Shown: in pieces, positions 1 to 5,220 of the stretch
Layout: each line of letters begins with the position of its first letter
Numbering within the stretch: position 1 is the first letter of the stretch
Assembly (NCBI GenBank): GCA_002327405.1
Contig: DCVO01000026.1
Coordinates: forward strand, 1 to 10,077
Length of the DNA: 10,077 nucleotides
Direction: 5' to 3'
DNA from: Thiobacillus sp. UBA2186
GTDB lineage: Bacteria > Pseudomonadota > Gammaproteobacteria > Burkholderiales > Thiobacillaceae
The notes under the pieces: generated by a model
Database searches by the model: none
Told to the model about the DNA's origin: nothing
Seen by the model: only the letters and a program-made list of their open reading frames with translations
Position numbers and translations under genes: made by a program

Positions 1-1
1 C

Positions 2-271
2 GTCTATTTCGACGGCAAGTGCGTGTCGCATACCGTGCAGTTCGCCGACGGCAGCAAAAAGTCGGTGGGCGTGATTCTGCCCGCGACGCTCACCTTCAAC
101 ACCGGCGCGCCGGAAATCATGGAAACCCTGGCGGGCTCCTGCCGTTATCGCCTGAAGGGTGAAGACTGGGTGACCTGCAAGGAAGGCGAGTCGTTTAGCG
201 TGCCTGGCAACACTTCGTTCGACATCGAGGTAACGGGCGAGCCCTACCACTACGTCTGCCACTTCGGCTGA
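2..271 (+). CDS. ppnP: Pyrimidine/purine nucleoside phosphorylase PpnP (3' part)
   Basis: The open frame enters from the left edge, so the true start is outside the window; a GTG at 23 lies inside the protein and is not the start. The 89 visible residues match the small single-domain PpnP/YaiE (DUF1255) cupin-like family: an SVGV strand, a TFNTGAPEIMETLAG segment like the TFSTAEPEEM region of E. coli YaiE, then FSVPGNTSFDIEV and a terminal YHYVCHFG resembling SYLCRYL. About 5-10 residues should be missing at the N-terminus. Family members split nucleosides with phosphate into a free base and ribose-1-phosphate in the cytoplasm. The next gene starts 29 bases downstream on the same strand, so it may head or belong to the following run. 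The family call is firm; the substrate range cannot be read from sequence. Confidence 0.9.
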   Translation, partial: VYFDGKCVSHTVQFADGSKKSVGVILPATLTFNTGAPEIMETLAGSCRYRLKGEDWVTCKEGESFSVPGNTSFDIEVTGEPYHYVCHFG

Positions 272-290
272 CAAGCTGAAACTTTTCTGC

Positions 291-296
291 AGGAGG
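291..296 (+). promoter_or_regulatory. Strong Shine-Dalgarno for the proteasome-like gene
   Basis: AGGAGG lies 4 bases before the ATG at 301. It fixes the start codon so that Thr2 directly follows the initiator Met, which matters because the N-terminal Thr is the expected catalytic residue. Confidence 0.7.
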
Positions 297-300
297 CGTC

Positions 301-876
301 ATGACGACACTTGCAGTAGTCAAGAAGAACGGCGTAGCCGCCATCGCGGCGGATACGCTGACCAAGTGGGGCACCACCAAGGAGTCCGCAAGCTACGTGG
401 TCAACCACGGCAAGCTCATCCAGGTGGGCGACAGCTGGCTGGCGGTGACCGGCTATACCACCTTCATCCTCATTCTCAAGGATTACTTCGCCGATCCGGA
501 AGTGCCGTCGGATTTCCAATCCGTGAGCTCCATTTTCCGCAGCTGGCAGGCGCTGCACACCACGCTCAAGGAGCAGTATTTCCTGCTGCCAGGCGAGGAC
601 AAGGACGACGATATCGAGTCCAGCCAGATGGATGTGCTGATTGCGAACCCACATGGAATTTTCGGCGTGTCCGAGCACCGCTCGGTGCAGGAGTTCTCGA
701 AATTCTATGCCTACGGCAGCGGCAGCGACCTGGCCATGGGCGCCATGCACGCCTTATACAACTCGCAGCTTCCGGCCGAGGAGATCGCGCGCCGGGCGAT
801 CGAGGCGGCCGCCGAATTCGACGACCGCACCGGCTTGCCGGTGGAAGTGAGAACCGTCCAGTTGCTGGGAGCATGA
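301..876 (+). CDS. Proteasome/HslV-like Ntn-hydrolase, betaproteobacterial proteasome homologue (BPH) type
   Basis: A 191-residue protein with the proteasome beta/HslV fold signature. The N-terminus MTTLAVVKKNGVAAIAAD parallels mature HslV (TTIVSVRRNGHVVIAGD). Removing Met1 exposes Thr2 as the catalytic nucleophile; Asp18 and probably Lys38 correspond to Asp17 and Lys33 of proteasomes. The motif GSGSDLAMGAMHALY (from residue 139) matches the GSG and following helix of HslV, and residues 158-173 match the AREIAEKAL helix. The stretch at about 62-108, including an acidic GEDKDDD run, differs from HslV. Family knowledge: BPH is a small proteasome-related family in Betaproteobacteria that forms double-ring tetradecamers; I know of no settled cellular substrate or unfoldase. 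No HslU, ClpX or Mpa/ARC-like ATPase is present here. yajQ follows after one base, implying translational coupling. It could be mislabelled HslV or hypothetical; the distinct middle region and lack of adjacent hslU argue for BPH. Confidence 0.85.
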   Translation: MTTLAVVKKNGVAAIAADTLTKWGTTKESASYVVNHGKLIQVGDSWLAVTGYTTFILILKDYFADPEVPSDFQSVSSIFRSWQALHTTLKEQYFLLPGEDKDDDIESSQMDVLIANPHGIFGVSEHRSVQEFSKFYAYGSGSDLAMGAMHALYNSQLPAEEIARRAIEAAAEFDDRTGLPVEVRTVQLLGA

Positions 877-877
877 C

Positions 878-1363
878 ATGCCATCGTTTGATATCGTTTC
901 GGAAGTGGACAAGCAGGAAGTGCGCAACGCCGTGGAGCAGACCAACCGCGAAGTCGGCAACCGCTTCGATTTCAAGGGCTCGGATGCGCGCGTCGAGCAG
1001 GCCGACTACGTGCTGACGGTGTTTGCCGACACCGAATTCCAGCTCGACCAGGTGCAGGACATTCTTTCCCAGAAACTGGCCAGGCGCGGCGTGGACGTGA
1101 AGTGCCTGGACACCGGCGCGGTCGAGAAGATTTCCGGCAACAAGGTCAAGCGCACGGTGACCGTCAAGACCGGGGTCGAGACCGAACTGGCCAAGAAGAT
1201 CGTCAAGCTGATCAAGGACAGCAAGCTCAAGGTGCAGGCCGGCATCCAGGGCGAAACCGTGCGCGTGTCGGGCGCCAAGCGCGACACCCTGCAGGAAACC
1301 ATCGCGCTGGTGAAGAAAGCCGTCACCGATTTCCCGCTGCAATTCCAGAATTTCCGCGACTGA
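878..1363 (+). CDS. yajQ: YajQ family nucleotide / cyclic-di-GMP-binding protein
   Basis: At 161 residues this is the usual length for YajQ (about 160-165). It opens with the family hallmark MPSFDIVSEVD, followed by NAVEQTNREVGNRFDFKGS. It contains two ferredoxin-like halves, the second starting near residue 90 with KVKRTVTVKTGVETELAKKI and ending DFPLQFQNFRD. Family members bind nucleotides or tRNA; the Xanthomonas homologue is reported to bind cyclic-di-GMP and act with a transcription factor, so a signalling role here is inference. The ATG lies one base after the upstream TGA, with only a GGGAG inside the upstream coding end, so translation is probably coupled to the proteasome-like gene. 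The family assignment is secure; the molecular function is uncertain. Confidence 0.93.
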   Translation: MPSFDIVSEVDKQEVRNAVEQTNREVGNRFDFKGSDARVEQADYVLTVFADTEFQLDQVQDILSQKLARRGVDVKCLDTGAVEKISGNKVKRTVTVKTGVETELAKKIVKLIKDSKLKVQAGIQGETVRVSGAKRDTLQETIALVKKAVTDFPLQFQNFRD

Positions 1364-1375
1364 AAGGAGAGAATC

Positions 1376-1927
1376 ATGGCCAAGGTGCTCGTTCCGCTTG
1401 CCGAAGGTTGCGAAGAACTCGAGGCGGTGACCATTATTGACCTCTTGCGCCGAGCCGGCATCGAAGTCGTCACCGCCGGCCTGCAGCCGGGCATCGTCAA
1501 GGCCAGCCGCGGCACCCGGCTCATGCCCGACGCCGTGCTGGATGACGTTCTGCGCGATGACTTCGACATGATCGTGCTGCCCGGCGGCATGCCGGGCGCG
1601 CAGCACCTCAAGGAAGACCCGCGCATCATCGGTCTGCTGAAAAAAATGGCCGAGCAGGGCAAATACACTGCCGCCATCTGCGCCGCGCCTATGGTGCTGG
1701 CGGAAGCCGGCCTGCTGGCGGGCAAGCGCGCCACCAGCTATCCAGGCTCTCTCGACAGGATCGAGGTGCCGGGCATGGCTTATCTGAAGGACGCCGTGGT
1801 CAGGGACGGGGAAGTGCTCACCTCGCGCGGGCCGGGCACAGCCATGGATTTCGCCCTGGCGCTGATCGAGGCGCTTTCCGGCAAGGCCAGGCGCGATGAA
1901 GTGGAAGCCGGCCTGGTCAGATCTTGA
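1376..1927 (+). CDS. yajL: YajL/DJ-1 family protein (ThiJ/PfpI superfamily)
   Basis: 183 residues with the DJ-1 fold markers: N-terminal LVPLAEGCEELEAVTIIDLL with Glu16 equivalent to Glu18 of DJ-1, VLPGGMPGA at 67-75, and the nucleophile elbow AAICAAP with Cys102 equivalent to Cys106. The position of DJ-1 His126 holds Tyr122 in TSYP, as in E. coli YajL (TGFP), and LTSRGPGTAMDFALALI closely follows YajL. YajL is described as a covalent chaperone and protector against protein sulfenylation; deglycase/glyoxalase activities are claimed for the family and disputed. It acts in the cytosol. SD AAGGAG at 1364-1369 sits 6 bases before the ATG and 12 bases after yajQ, so it is very likely co-transcribed. 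Residues LARAGG-like thiazole-kinase features of older ThiJ labels are absent; a thiamine role is unlikely. Confidence 0.88.
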   Translation: MAKVLVPLAEGCEELEAVTIIDLLRRAGIEVVTAGLQPGIVKASRGTRLMPDAVLDDVLRDDFDMIVLPGGMPGAQHLKEDPRIIGLLKKMAEQGKYTAAICAAPMVLAEAGLLAGKRATSYPGSLDRIEVPGMAYLKDAVVRDGEVLTSRGPGTAMDFALALIEALSGKARRDEVEAGLVRS

Positions 1928-1948
1928 CTTCCGCCGGGCCGGCCGCTT

Positions 1949-1957
1949 TGGTATGCT
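1949..1957 (+). promoter_or_regulatory. Possible extended -10 promoter before the CBS gene
   Basis: TGGTATGCT reads as a TGn extension plus a TATGCT -10 box, about 27 bases before the CBS gene ATG. A TTGACT at 1924-1929 overlaps the yajL stop but leaves 22 bases, too long for a normal spacer, so an extended -10 without a good -35 is the better reading. It could give the CBS gene expression separate from the upstream run. No mapping data support it. Confidence 0.3.
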
Positions 1958-1983
1958 GGGCCGATAACCATAAGGAGACATGC

Positions 1984-2430
1984 ATGTTTATTCGCGAAAT
2001 CCTGTCCTTCAAGGGCGGCGATGAAATTTTCAGCATCACGCCCGGCGATGATGTGGCACTGGCGATCGAACGCATGGTGGCGAACGACGTGGGCTCGCTG
2101 GTGGTGAAGAATGCCAAGGGCGACATGGTCGGTTTCCTGACCGAGCGCGACATCATGAAGGGACTGCGCCGCCAGGGCTGCACGCTCAAGGATGCCAAGG
2201 TGGCCGACATCATGGTCACCGAGCCGGTGGTGGCAACTCCCGAGGACACCATCGACTACGCGCGCGACGCCATGACCAAGGCACGCATCAGCCATCTGCC
2301 GGTGCTGGAAGGCAACAGGCTGGTGGGCGTGATTTCCTTTTATGATGTGGCGAAGGCCTGCCTGCGCGAAGCCAACTTCGAGAACAGCCTGCTCAAGCGC
2401 TACATCAAGCACTGGCCCGAGGAAGGTTGA
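1984..2430 (+). CDS. Tandem CBS-domain protein
   Basis: 148 residues consisting of little more than two CBS domains. The first spans about residues 9-67 (SITPGDDVALAIERMVANDVGSLVV, then GFLTERDIM). The second spans about 75-126 (DIMVTEPVVATPEDT, ARISHLPVLEGNRLVGVISFYDV). A short tail of about 20 residues follows. Such stand-alone pairs (Bateman modules) bind adenosine nucleotides and usually regulate another protein; the partner cannot be inferred here. The ATG at 1984 is preferred because AAGGAGA (1972-1978) is 5 bases upstream; an in-frame start at 1924 would overlap the yajL stop and add residues unlike the family, and an ATG at 1980 is out of frame and too near the SD. It is separated from yajL by 56 bases and its stop faces the dsrE-like gene stop across 5 bases. 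Confidence 0.9.
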   Translation: MFIREILSFKGGDEIFSITPGDDVALAIERMVANDVGSLVVKNAKGDMVGFLTERDIMKGLRRQGCTLKDAKVADIMVTEPVVATPEDTIDYARDAMTKARISHLPVLEGNRLVGVISFYDVAKACLREANFENSLLKRYIKHWPEEG

Positions 2431-2435
2431 TCCGG

Positions 2436-2939
2436 CTAACGGATTTCATCGATCGGAAAGCGTTTCTCGTGGATGCGCGGCGTGATCAAGGCGTAGCCTT
2501 CCTGCTGCCAGTGTGCGAGCTCGGTGATGGCATTGGGAACGACCTGGATGAAGTCCTGGAAATCCTTCACCGAATAGCCGAAGTCCTCGGCGGCCTGGCC
2601 GCATACCTTGAATTCGACGCCTAGCGCGGCATAGTAGCGCATGCGGTCGACGAACTCCTGGTACTTCTCTTCGTTTTGCCTGGCCAAGGTGACGATTTCC
2701 GTGCCGTGTATCACCACCTTGATGCTCAATTCCTCGGGCGCGTAGTTGTAAGGCGATTCCAATAGCGGGTTCATCAGCGAGCGCAGCCAGTAAAGGGCGC
2801 TGCCTGTTTTGGCGGGGTCGTCGAGGTAGAATTCGAAGACTACCTTGGTCGGTTGATAGGGCGTTTGCTCCCAGGTCCCCGCGGCGAACGCGGGGAGCGC
2901 GATCAGTAACATCAGTAAACATGCAAGGGTCTTTTTCAT
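2436..2939 (-). CDS. Exported DsrE-like family protein
   Basis: 167 residues. Residues 1-20 form a clear Sec signal peptide (MKKT, hydrophobic ACLLMLLIALPAF, cleavage near AFA-A) without a lipobox. The mature part resembles the DsrE/DsrF-like fold: KVVFEFYLDDPAKTGSALYW at the first strand and helix, IKVVIHGTEIVTL at 73-85, and GVEFKVCGQAAEDFGYS with a single mature Cys at 113, where DsrE-like proteins often carry a reactive cysteine. Exported members are common in sulfur-metabolising proteobacteria; their function is not settled, and sulfur transfer is only an inference. It lies 38 bases after rsgA on the same strand and may be the last gene of that run or have its own promoter. No convincing SD is visible before the ATG (upstream bases CTTTGGCATC). 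Its stop lies 5 bases from the convergent CBS gene. Confidence 0.8.
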   Translation of the reverse strand: MKKTLACLLMLLIALPAFAAGTWEQTPYQPTKVVFEFYLDDPAKTGSALYWLRSLMNPLLESPYNYAPEELSIKVVIHGTEIVTLARQNEEKYQEFVDRMRYYAALGVEFKVCGQAAEDFGYSVKDFQDFIQVVPNAITELAHWQQEGYALITPRIHEKRFPIDEIR

Positions 2940-2956
2940 GATGCCAAAGAAGCCGG

Positions 2957-2971
2957 ATTAACCTTAATATA
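2957..2971 (-). promoter_or_regulatory. Possible promoter box and small palindrome before the dsrE-like gene
   Basis: On the minus strand a TATATT box (2966-2971) lies about 26 bases before the ATG, partly overlapping a perfect ATTAA-CC-TTAAT inverted repeat (2957-2968). No good -35 is seen at the expected distance, which would fall inside the end of rsgA. This AT-rich patch stands out in a GC-rich context and could give separate expression, but the evidence is weak. Confidence 0.25.
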
Positions 2972-2977
2972 GGTAAT

Positions 2978-3841
2978 TCAGCGGCTGTTTTCGGCTACGA
3001 GGCGATGAAAGAAATCCAGGCGTTTTTGTGCAATGAGGCCCTTTTCCACGGCTTGCCGGATCGCGCAACCGGGTTCTGTGTCGTGTCGGCAGTCACGGAA
3101 GCGGCACTGGCCAAGGTAAGGCCTGAAATCCGGCATGGCGGCTTCGATGTCTGGGCGCGACAAATGCGCCAGGGCGAATTCCTGGAAGCCTGGCGAGTCG
3201 ATCACCGCGCTGGATTCGTCCAGGCGGTAAAGGCGGCTGTGGGTGGTGGTATGGCGGCCGCTGTCGAGCGCTTCGGAAAAAGCCTCGACCCTGGCGTCGG
3301 CGTGCGGGAAGAGGGCGTTGATCAGCGTGGACTTGCCCATGCCCGATTGGCCCGCGAGCAGGGTGAGGTGGCCCTGCAGTCGCTCGCGCAGCAGGCCGAT
3401 GTCCTTTTTCGCAGACAGTGAAATCACTTGATAACCCAAGGATTCATACAGCGACAGCGTTTCCAGAGTGGCGGGATGTTCCGGCAGGTCGGCCTTGTTG
3501 GCGATGATGAGTGTCGGCAGGTGCTGGCATTCCGCCGCCAGCAGGCAGCGCTGCAGCAGGTCTTCCGACCAGCTCGGCCGCGGCGCCACCATGATGGCGA
3601 CCTGGGTGACATTGGCGGCGATCGGCTTGCTGCGGAAGGCGTCGGCGCGCTTGAACAGGCTGCTGCGCGGCTGCACTTTCTCGATCACGCCCTGGCCTTG
3701 TGCGGTGAGGCTCAATTCGACGCGGTCGCCGCACACGACTTCCTGCTTTCTGCCGCGCGTGATGCATTCCAGCGCCGCGCCCTGCGCGGTCCGCACAAGA
3801 AAATGGCGGCCATGCGCCGCCACTATCTGACCTGGAATCAA
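2978..3841 (-). CDS. rsgA: Ribosome small-subunit-dependent GTPase A RsgA
   Basis: 287 residues with the circularly permuted GTPase layout of the RsgA/YjeQ family. An N-terminal OB domain (about 1-65) is followed by G4 NKAD at 115-118, G1 GQSGMGKS at 164-171, the GRHTTT switch element at 195-200 and G3 DSPG at 215-218. A C-terminal zinc knuckle has Cys246, Cys251, His253 and Cys259. RsgA helps late maturation of the 30S subunit, with GTP hydrolysis stimulated by the ribosome. The start is a TTG at 3841: the frame extends upstream to a TAG without any ATG or GTG, AAGG lies 7-8 bases before the TTG, and the first residues IPGQIVAAHGRHFLV fit the family N-terminus. It follows the pterin dehydratase by 33 bases, so it is probably in the same unit. 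Confidence 0.95.
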   Translation of the reverse strand: MIPGQIVAAHGRHFLVRTAQGAALECITRGRKQEVVCGDRVELSLTAQGQGVIEKVQPRSSLFKRADAFRSKPIAANVTQVAIMVAPRPSWSEDLLQRCLLAAECQHLPTLIIANKADLPEHPATLETLSLYESLGYQVISLSAKKDIGLLRERLQGHLTLLAGQSGMGKSTLINALFPHADARVEAFSEALDSGRHTTTHSRLYRLDESSAVIDSPGFQEFALAHLSRPDIEAAMPDFRPYLGQCRFRDCRHDTEPGCAIRQAVEKGLIAQKRLDFFHRLVAENSR

Positions 3842-3874
3842 GAATCGACCTTCATCGCTGCCATTGTGCTGGCG

Positions 3875-4216
3875 CTAGATTTCGAACAGCGCGTCGACCT
3901 TGGCCGCGCAGATGAAGTCGTTCTCGGACAGGCCGTTGATGGCATGGGTCCAGTATTCCACGCGCACGGTGTTGTAGCCTACGGTGACGTAGGGGTGGTG
4001 ATCCTCGCGGTGCGAAACCCACATCACGGCATTGGTGAAGGCCTGCGCCTGGTAGTGATCCTTGAACTTGTACTCCTTGAAAATCTTGATTCCATCGCGG
4101 TCCCAGCCGGGCAGGCCTTTGAGCAGCGGGGCGATTTGCGCATCGGTCAGCGGCGCGACGCCGCCCTCGCAGGGCGCGCATTTCTTGCGGGTCAGGTCTT
4201 GTGCGATATCAGACAT
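3875..4216 (-). CDS. phhB: Pterin-4a-carbinolamine dehydratase
   Basis: 113 residues of the PCD/DCoH family. The active-site motif is HREDHHPYVTVGYNTV, with His73, His74 and Pro75, followed by His91 (YWTHAINGLSENDF) and Asp100. The spacing His73/His74 to His91 to Asp100 equals that of rat PCD (61/62, 79, 88). The N-terminal CAPCEGG segment is usual for bacterial members. The enzyme dehydrates 4a-hydroxy-tetrahydropterin, recycling the cofactor of phenylalanine hydroxylase; no hydroxylase gene is visible here, and in bacteria lacking one the enzyme may serve molybdopterin or other pterin chemistry. It begins 8 bases after the cytochrome stop, with a weak SD (AGAG) overlapping that stop, implying coupling, and is followed by rsgA. 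Confidence 0.95.
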   Translation of the reverse strand: MSDIAQDLTRKKCAPCEGGVAPLTDAQIAPLLKGLPGWDRDGIKIFKEYKFKDHYQAQAFTNAVMWVSHREDHHPYVTVGYNTVRVEYWTHAINGLSENDFICAAKVDALFEI

Positions 4217-4224
4217 GATTTGCT

Positions 4225-4509
4225 CTATTTGAAATGATAAAAGGTCTGGTTGAGATAGGCGGCGACATGCCGTTCCTCGTCCGGGAACCAGCCGGCGCCG
4301 GTGTTGGCGTTGCAGCCGGATATGCGGGCAGCCAGCTGCGCAGGGGTCTTTACGGTCCGCCCGGCACGGGTGTACATGCTGCTGTCATGACAGGCAATGC
4401 ATGATTTGTCATGCAATGCCTTTCCGGCCTTGGGGTCGCCCTTGTCAAAAGGGGCGGCGTAAAGCGGCGCGAACGCCAGCCCAAACATCAGGACAACCGC
4501 AAATTTCAT
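4225..4509 (-). CDS. Small periplasmic monoheme cytochrome c
   Basis: 94 residues with a signal peptide (MKFAVVLMFGLAFAPLYAA, cleavage near residue 19) and one covalent heme site CIACH (Cys37, Cys40, His41) directly followed by DSSMYTR. The mature protein would be about 75 residues, short for class I cytochromes c. There is no Met in the C-terminal half where class I proteins carry the distal ligand; candidates are Met45, His81 or His92. Cys66 in the SGCNANTG segment is unpaired. It is probably an electron carrier or an oxidase/dehydrogenase accessory; the partner is not visible. An SD GGAGG lies 6 bases before the ATG and sits inside a GGAGGCCTCC palindrome (4511-4520). It heads the minus-strand unit and is divergent from orn. 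Confidence 0.87.
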   Translation of the reverse strand: MKFAVVLMFGLAFAPLYAAPFDKGDPKAGKALHDKSCIACHDSSMYTRAGRTVKTPAQLAARISGCNANTGAGWFPDEERHVAAYLNQTFYHFK

Positions 4510-4611
4510 GGGAGGCCTCCGGAAAACGGATTGGAAAAGTCAATTATGGCGAGAGTTTGTTAAATTCTCTACCACTGAGACAATGTGGCTTTTGAAGCAC
4601 TGGAAAACAAT
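4510..4611. promoter_or_regulatory. Divergent intergenic region between cytochrome c and orn
   Basis: These 102 bases must carry promoters in both directions. Visible elements are the GGAGGCCTCC palindrome (4511-4520) containing the cytochrome SD, and a hairpin GAGAGTTT-GTT-AAATTCTC at 4551-4569 (8 pairs, one G-T). For orn there is a weak promoter candidate, TTGTTA (4557-4562) and GACAAT (4579-4584) with 16 bases between, overlapping the hairpin. None of these boxes is strong, so exact promoter positions are uncertain. Confidence 0.3.
4551..4569. repeat. Stem-loop in the cytochrome c/orn intergenic region
   Basis: GAGAGTTT (4551-4558), loop GTT, AAATTCTC (4562-4569) pair over eight positions with one G-T. 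It could be an operator for a dimeric regulator acting on either gene, or a transcript hairpin in the orn leader, 42 bases before the orn ATG. Neither use is shown by the sequence. Confidence 0.3.
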
Positions 4612-5169
4612 ATGGCGCAAAATCCCCTGAATCTGCTTTGGATTGATATGGAAATGTCCGGGCTGTTGCCGGACGAGAACCGGATCCTCGAGGTGGCGAT
4701 CGTGGTGACGGATGCCGATCTCAACACGGTGGCGGAAGGGCCGGTATTGGTAGTGCACCAGTCCGACGAGGTACTGGACGGCATGGACAGCTGGAACAAG
4801 GGGACGCACGGCAAGTCCGGCTTGATCGACCGGGTCAGGGCTTCGACCATGGATGAGGCCGAGGTCGAGACGCGCATGCTGGACTTCATCAAGCAGTATG
4901 TGCCCGAGCGTACTTCGCCGATGTGCGGCAACTCCATCTGCCAGGACCGCCGCTTTTTGGCGCGCTACATGCCCAAACTTGAGGCGTACTTCCATTACCG
5001 CAACCTGGACGTGAGCACGCTCAAGGAACTGGCCAAGCGTTGGCGGCCAGGGCTGTCCGAGGCCTTCAAGAAGGCCAGCAAGCATGAGGCGCTTGCGGAT
5101 ATCTACGAATCCATCGACGAGATGAAGTATTACCGGGAGCACTTCATCCAGGACAGGCAGCCTGCATGA
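4612..5169 (+). CDS. orn: Oligoribonuclease
   Basis: 185 residues of the DEDDh exonuclease family. The catalytic set is Asp12 and Glu14 (WIDMEMSGL), Asp112 (GNSICQDRRFL), His158 and Asp163 (KHEALADI), the same numbering as the E. coli enzyme. ASTMDEAE, LEAYFHYRNLDVSTLKELA and YYREHFI are further hallmarks. It degrades RNA of two to five nucleotides, notably pGpG from cyclic-di-GMP turnover, to mononucleotides in the cytoplasm. The ATG at 4612 gives the family N-terminus; a GTG at 4585 would add nine residues absent from relatives and lacks an SD. A GGAA at 4602-4605 is a weak SD for the chosen start. It is transcribed divergently from the cytochrome and precedes glgP by 51 bases. Confidence 0.96.
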   Translation: MAQNPLNLLWIDMEMSGLLPDENRILEVAIVVTDADLNTVAEGPVLVVHQSDEVLDGMDSWNKGTHGKSGLIDRVRASTMDEAEVETRMLDFIKQYVPERTSPMCGNSICQDRRFLARYMPKLEAYFHYRNLDVSTLKELAKRWRPGLSEAFKKASKHEALADIYESIDEMKYYREHFIQDRQPA

Positions 5170-5206
5170 TTTTTGCTTTACTTATAGTTGTTGACAATGC
5201 AGTGAG

Positions 5207-5212
5207 CGGAGG
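5207..5212 (+). promoter_or_regulatory. Shine-Dalgarno for the glucan phosphorylase
   Basis: CGGAGG lies 8 bases before the ATG at 5221 and supports that start. Upstream in the gap, TATAGT (5183-5188) could be a -10 box but has no recognisable -35. TTGACA (5191-5196) is a perfect -35, but the -10 would fall on the SD region (GATCAG), so neither gives a convincing promoter. Confidence 0.55.
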
Positions 5213-5220
5213 CGATCAGC

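Noticed and set aside
250..750. Long open frame on the minus strand opposite the proteasome-like gene
   Set aside because: It is a shadow of a GC-rich coding region: it lacks recognisable motifs and overlaps a well supported gene for its whole useful length.
1933..1946. GC-rich palindrome GGCCGGCC as a terminator after yajL
   Set aside because: It has no usable loop and no T-run; it is explained by GC-rich composition.
566..1981. 471-codon minus-strand open frame across yajQ and yajL
   Set aside because: It is antisense to three well recognised genes and its residues (His, Gly, Ala, Arg rich) are typical of reverse-frame translation.
3428..4237. 269-codon plus-strand open frame over rsgA and phhB
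   Set aside because: It spans two genes and their gap on the opposite strand, with no protein family resemblance and no SD.
4551..4600. A complete tRNA gene on the minus strand
   Set aside because: Only the D-arm matches; no anticodon stem, T-arm or acceptor pairing follows.
5155..5185. CAGGCAGCCTG with following T-rich bases as an orn terminator
   Set aside because: The stem is only four to five pairs with a one- to three-base loop, lies inside the coding end of orn and is separated from the short T-run.
5191..5219. TTGACA as the -35 of a glgP promoter
   Set aside because: At 16-18 bases spacing the -10 would be GATCAG or similar and would lie on the ribosome binding site.
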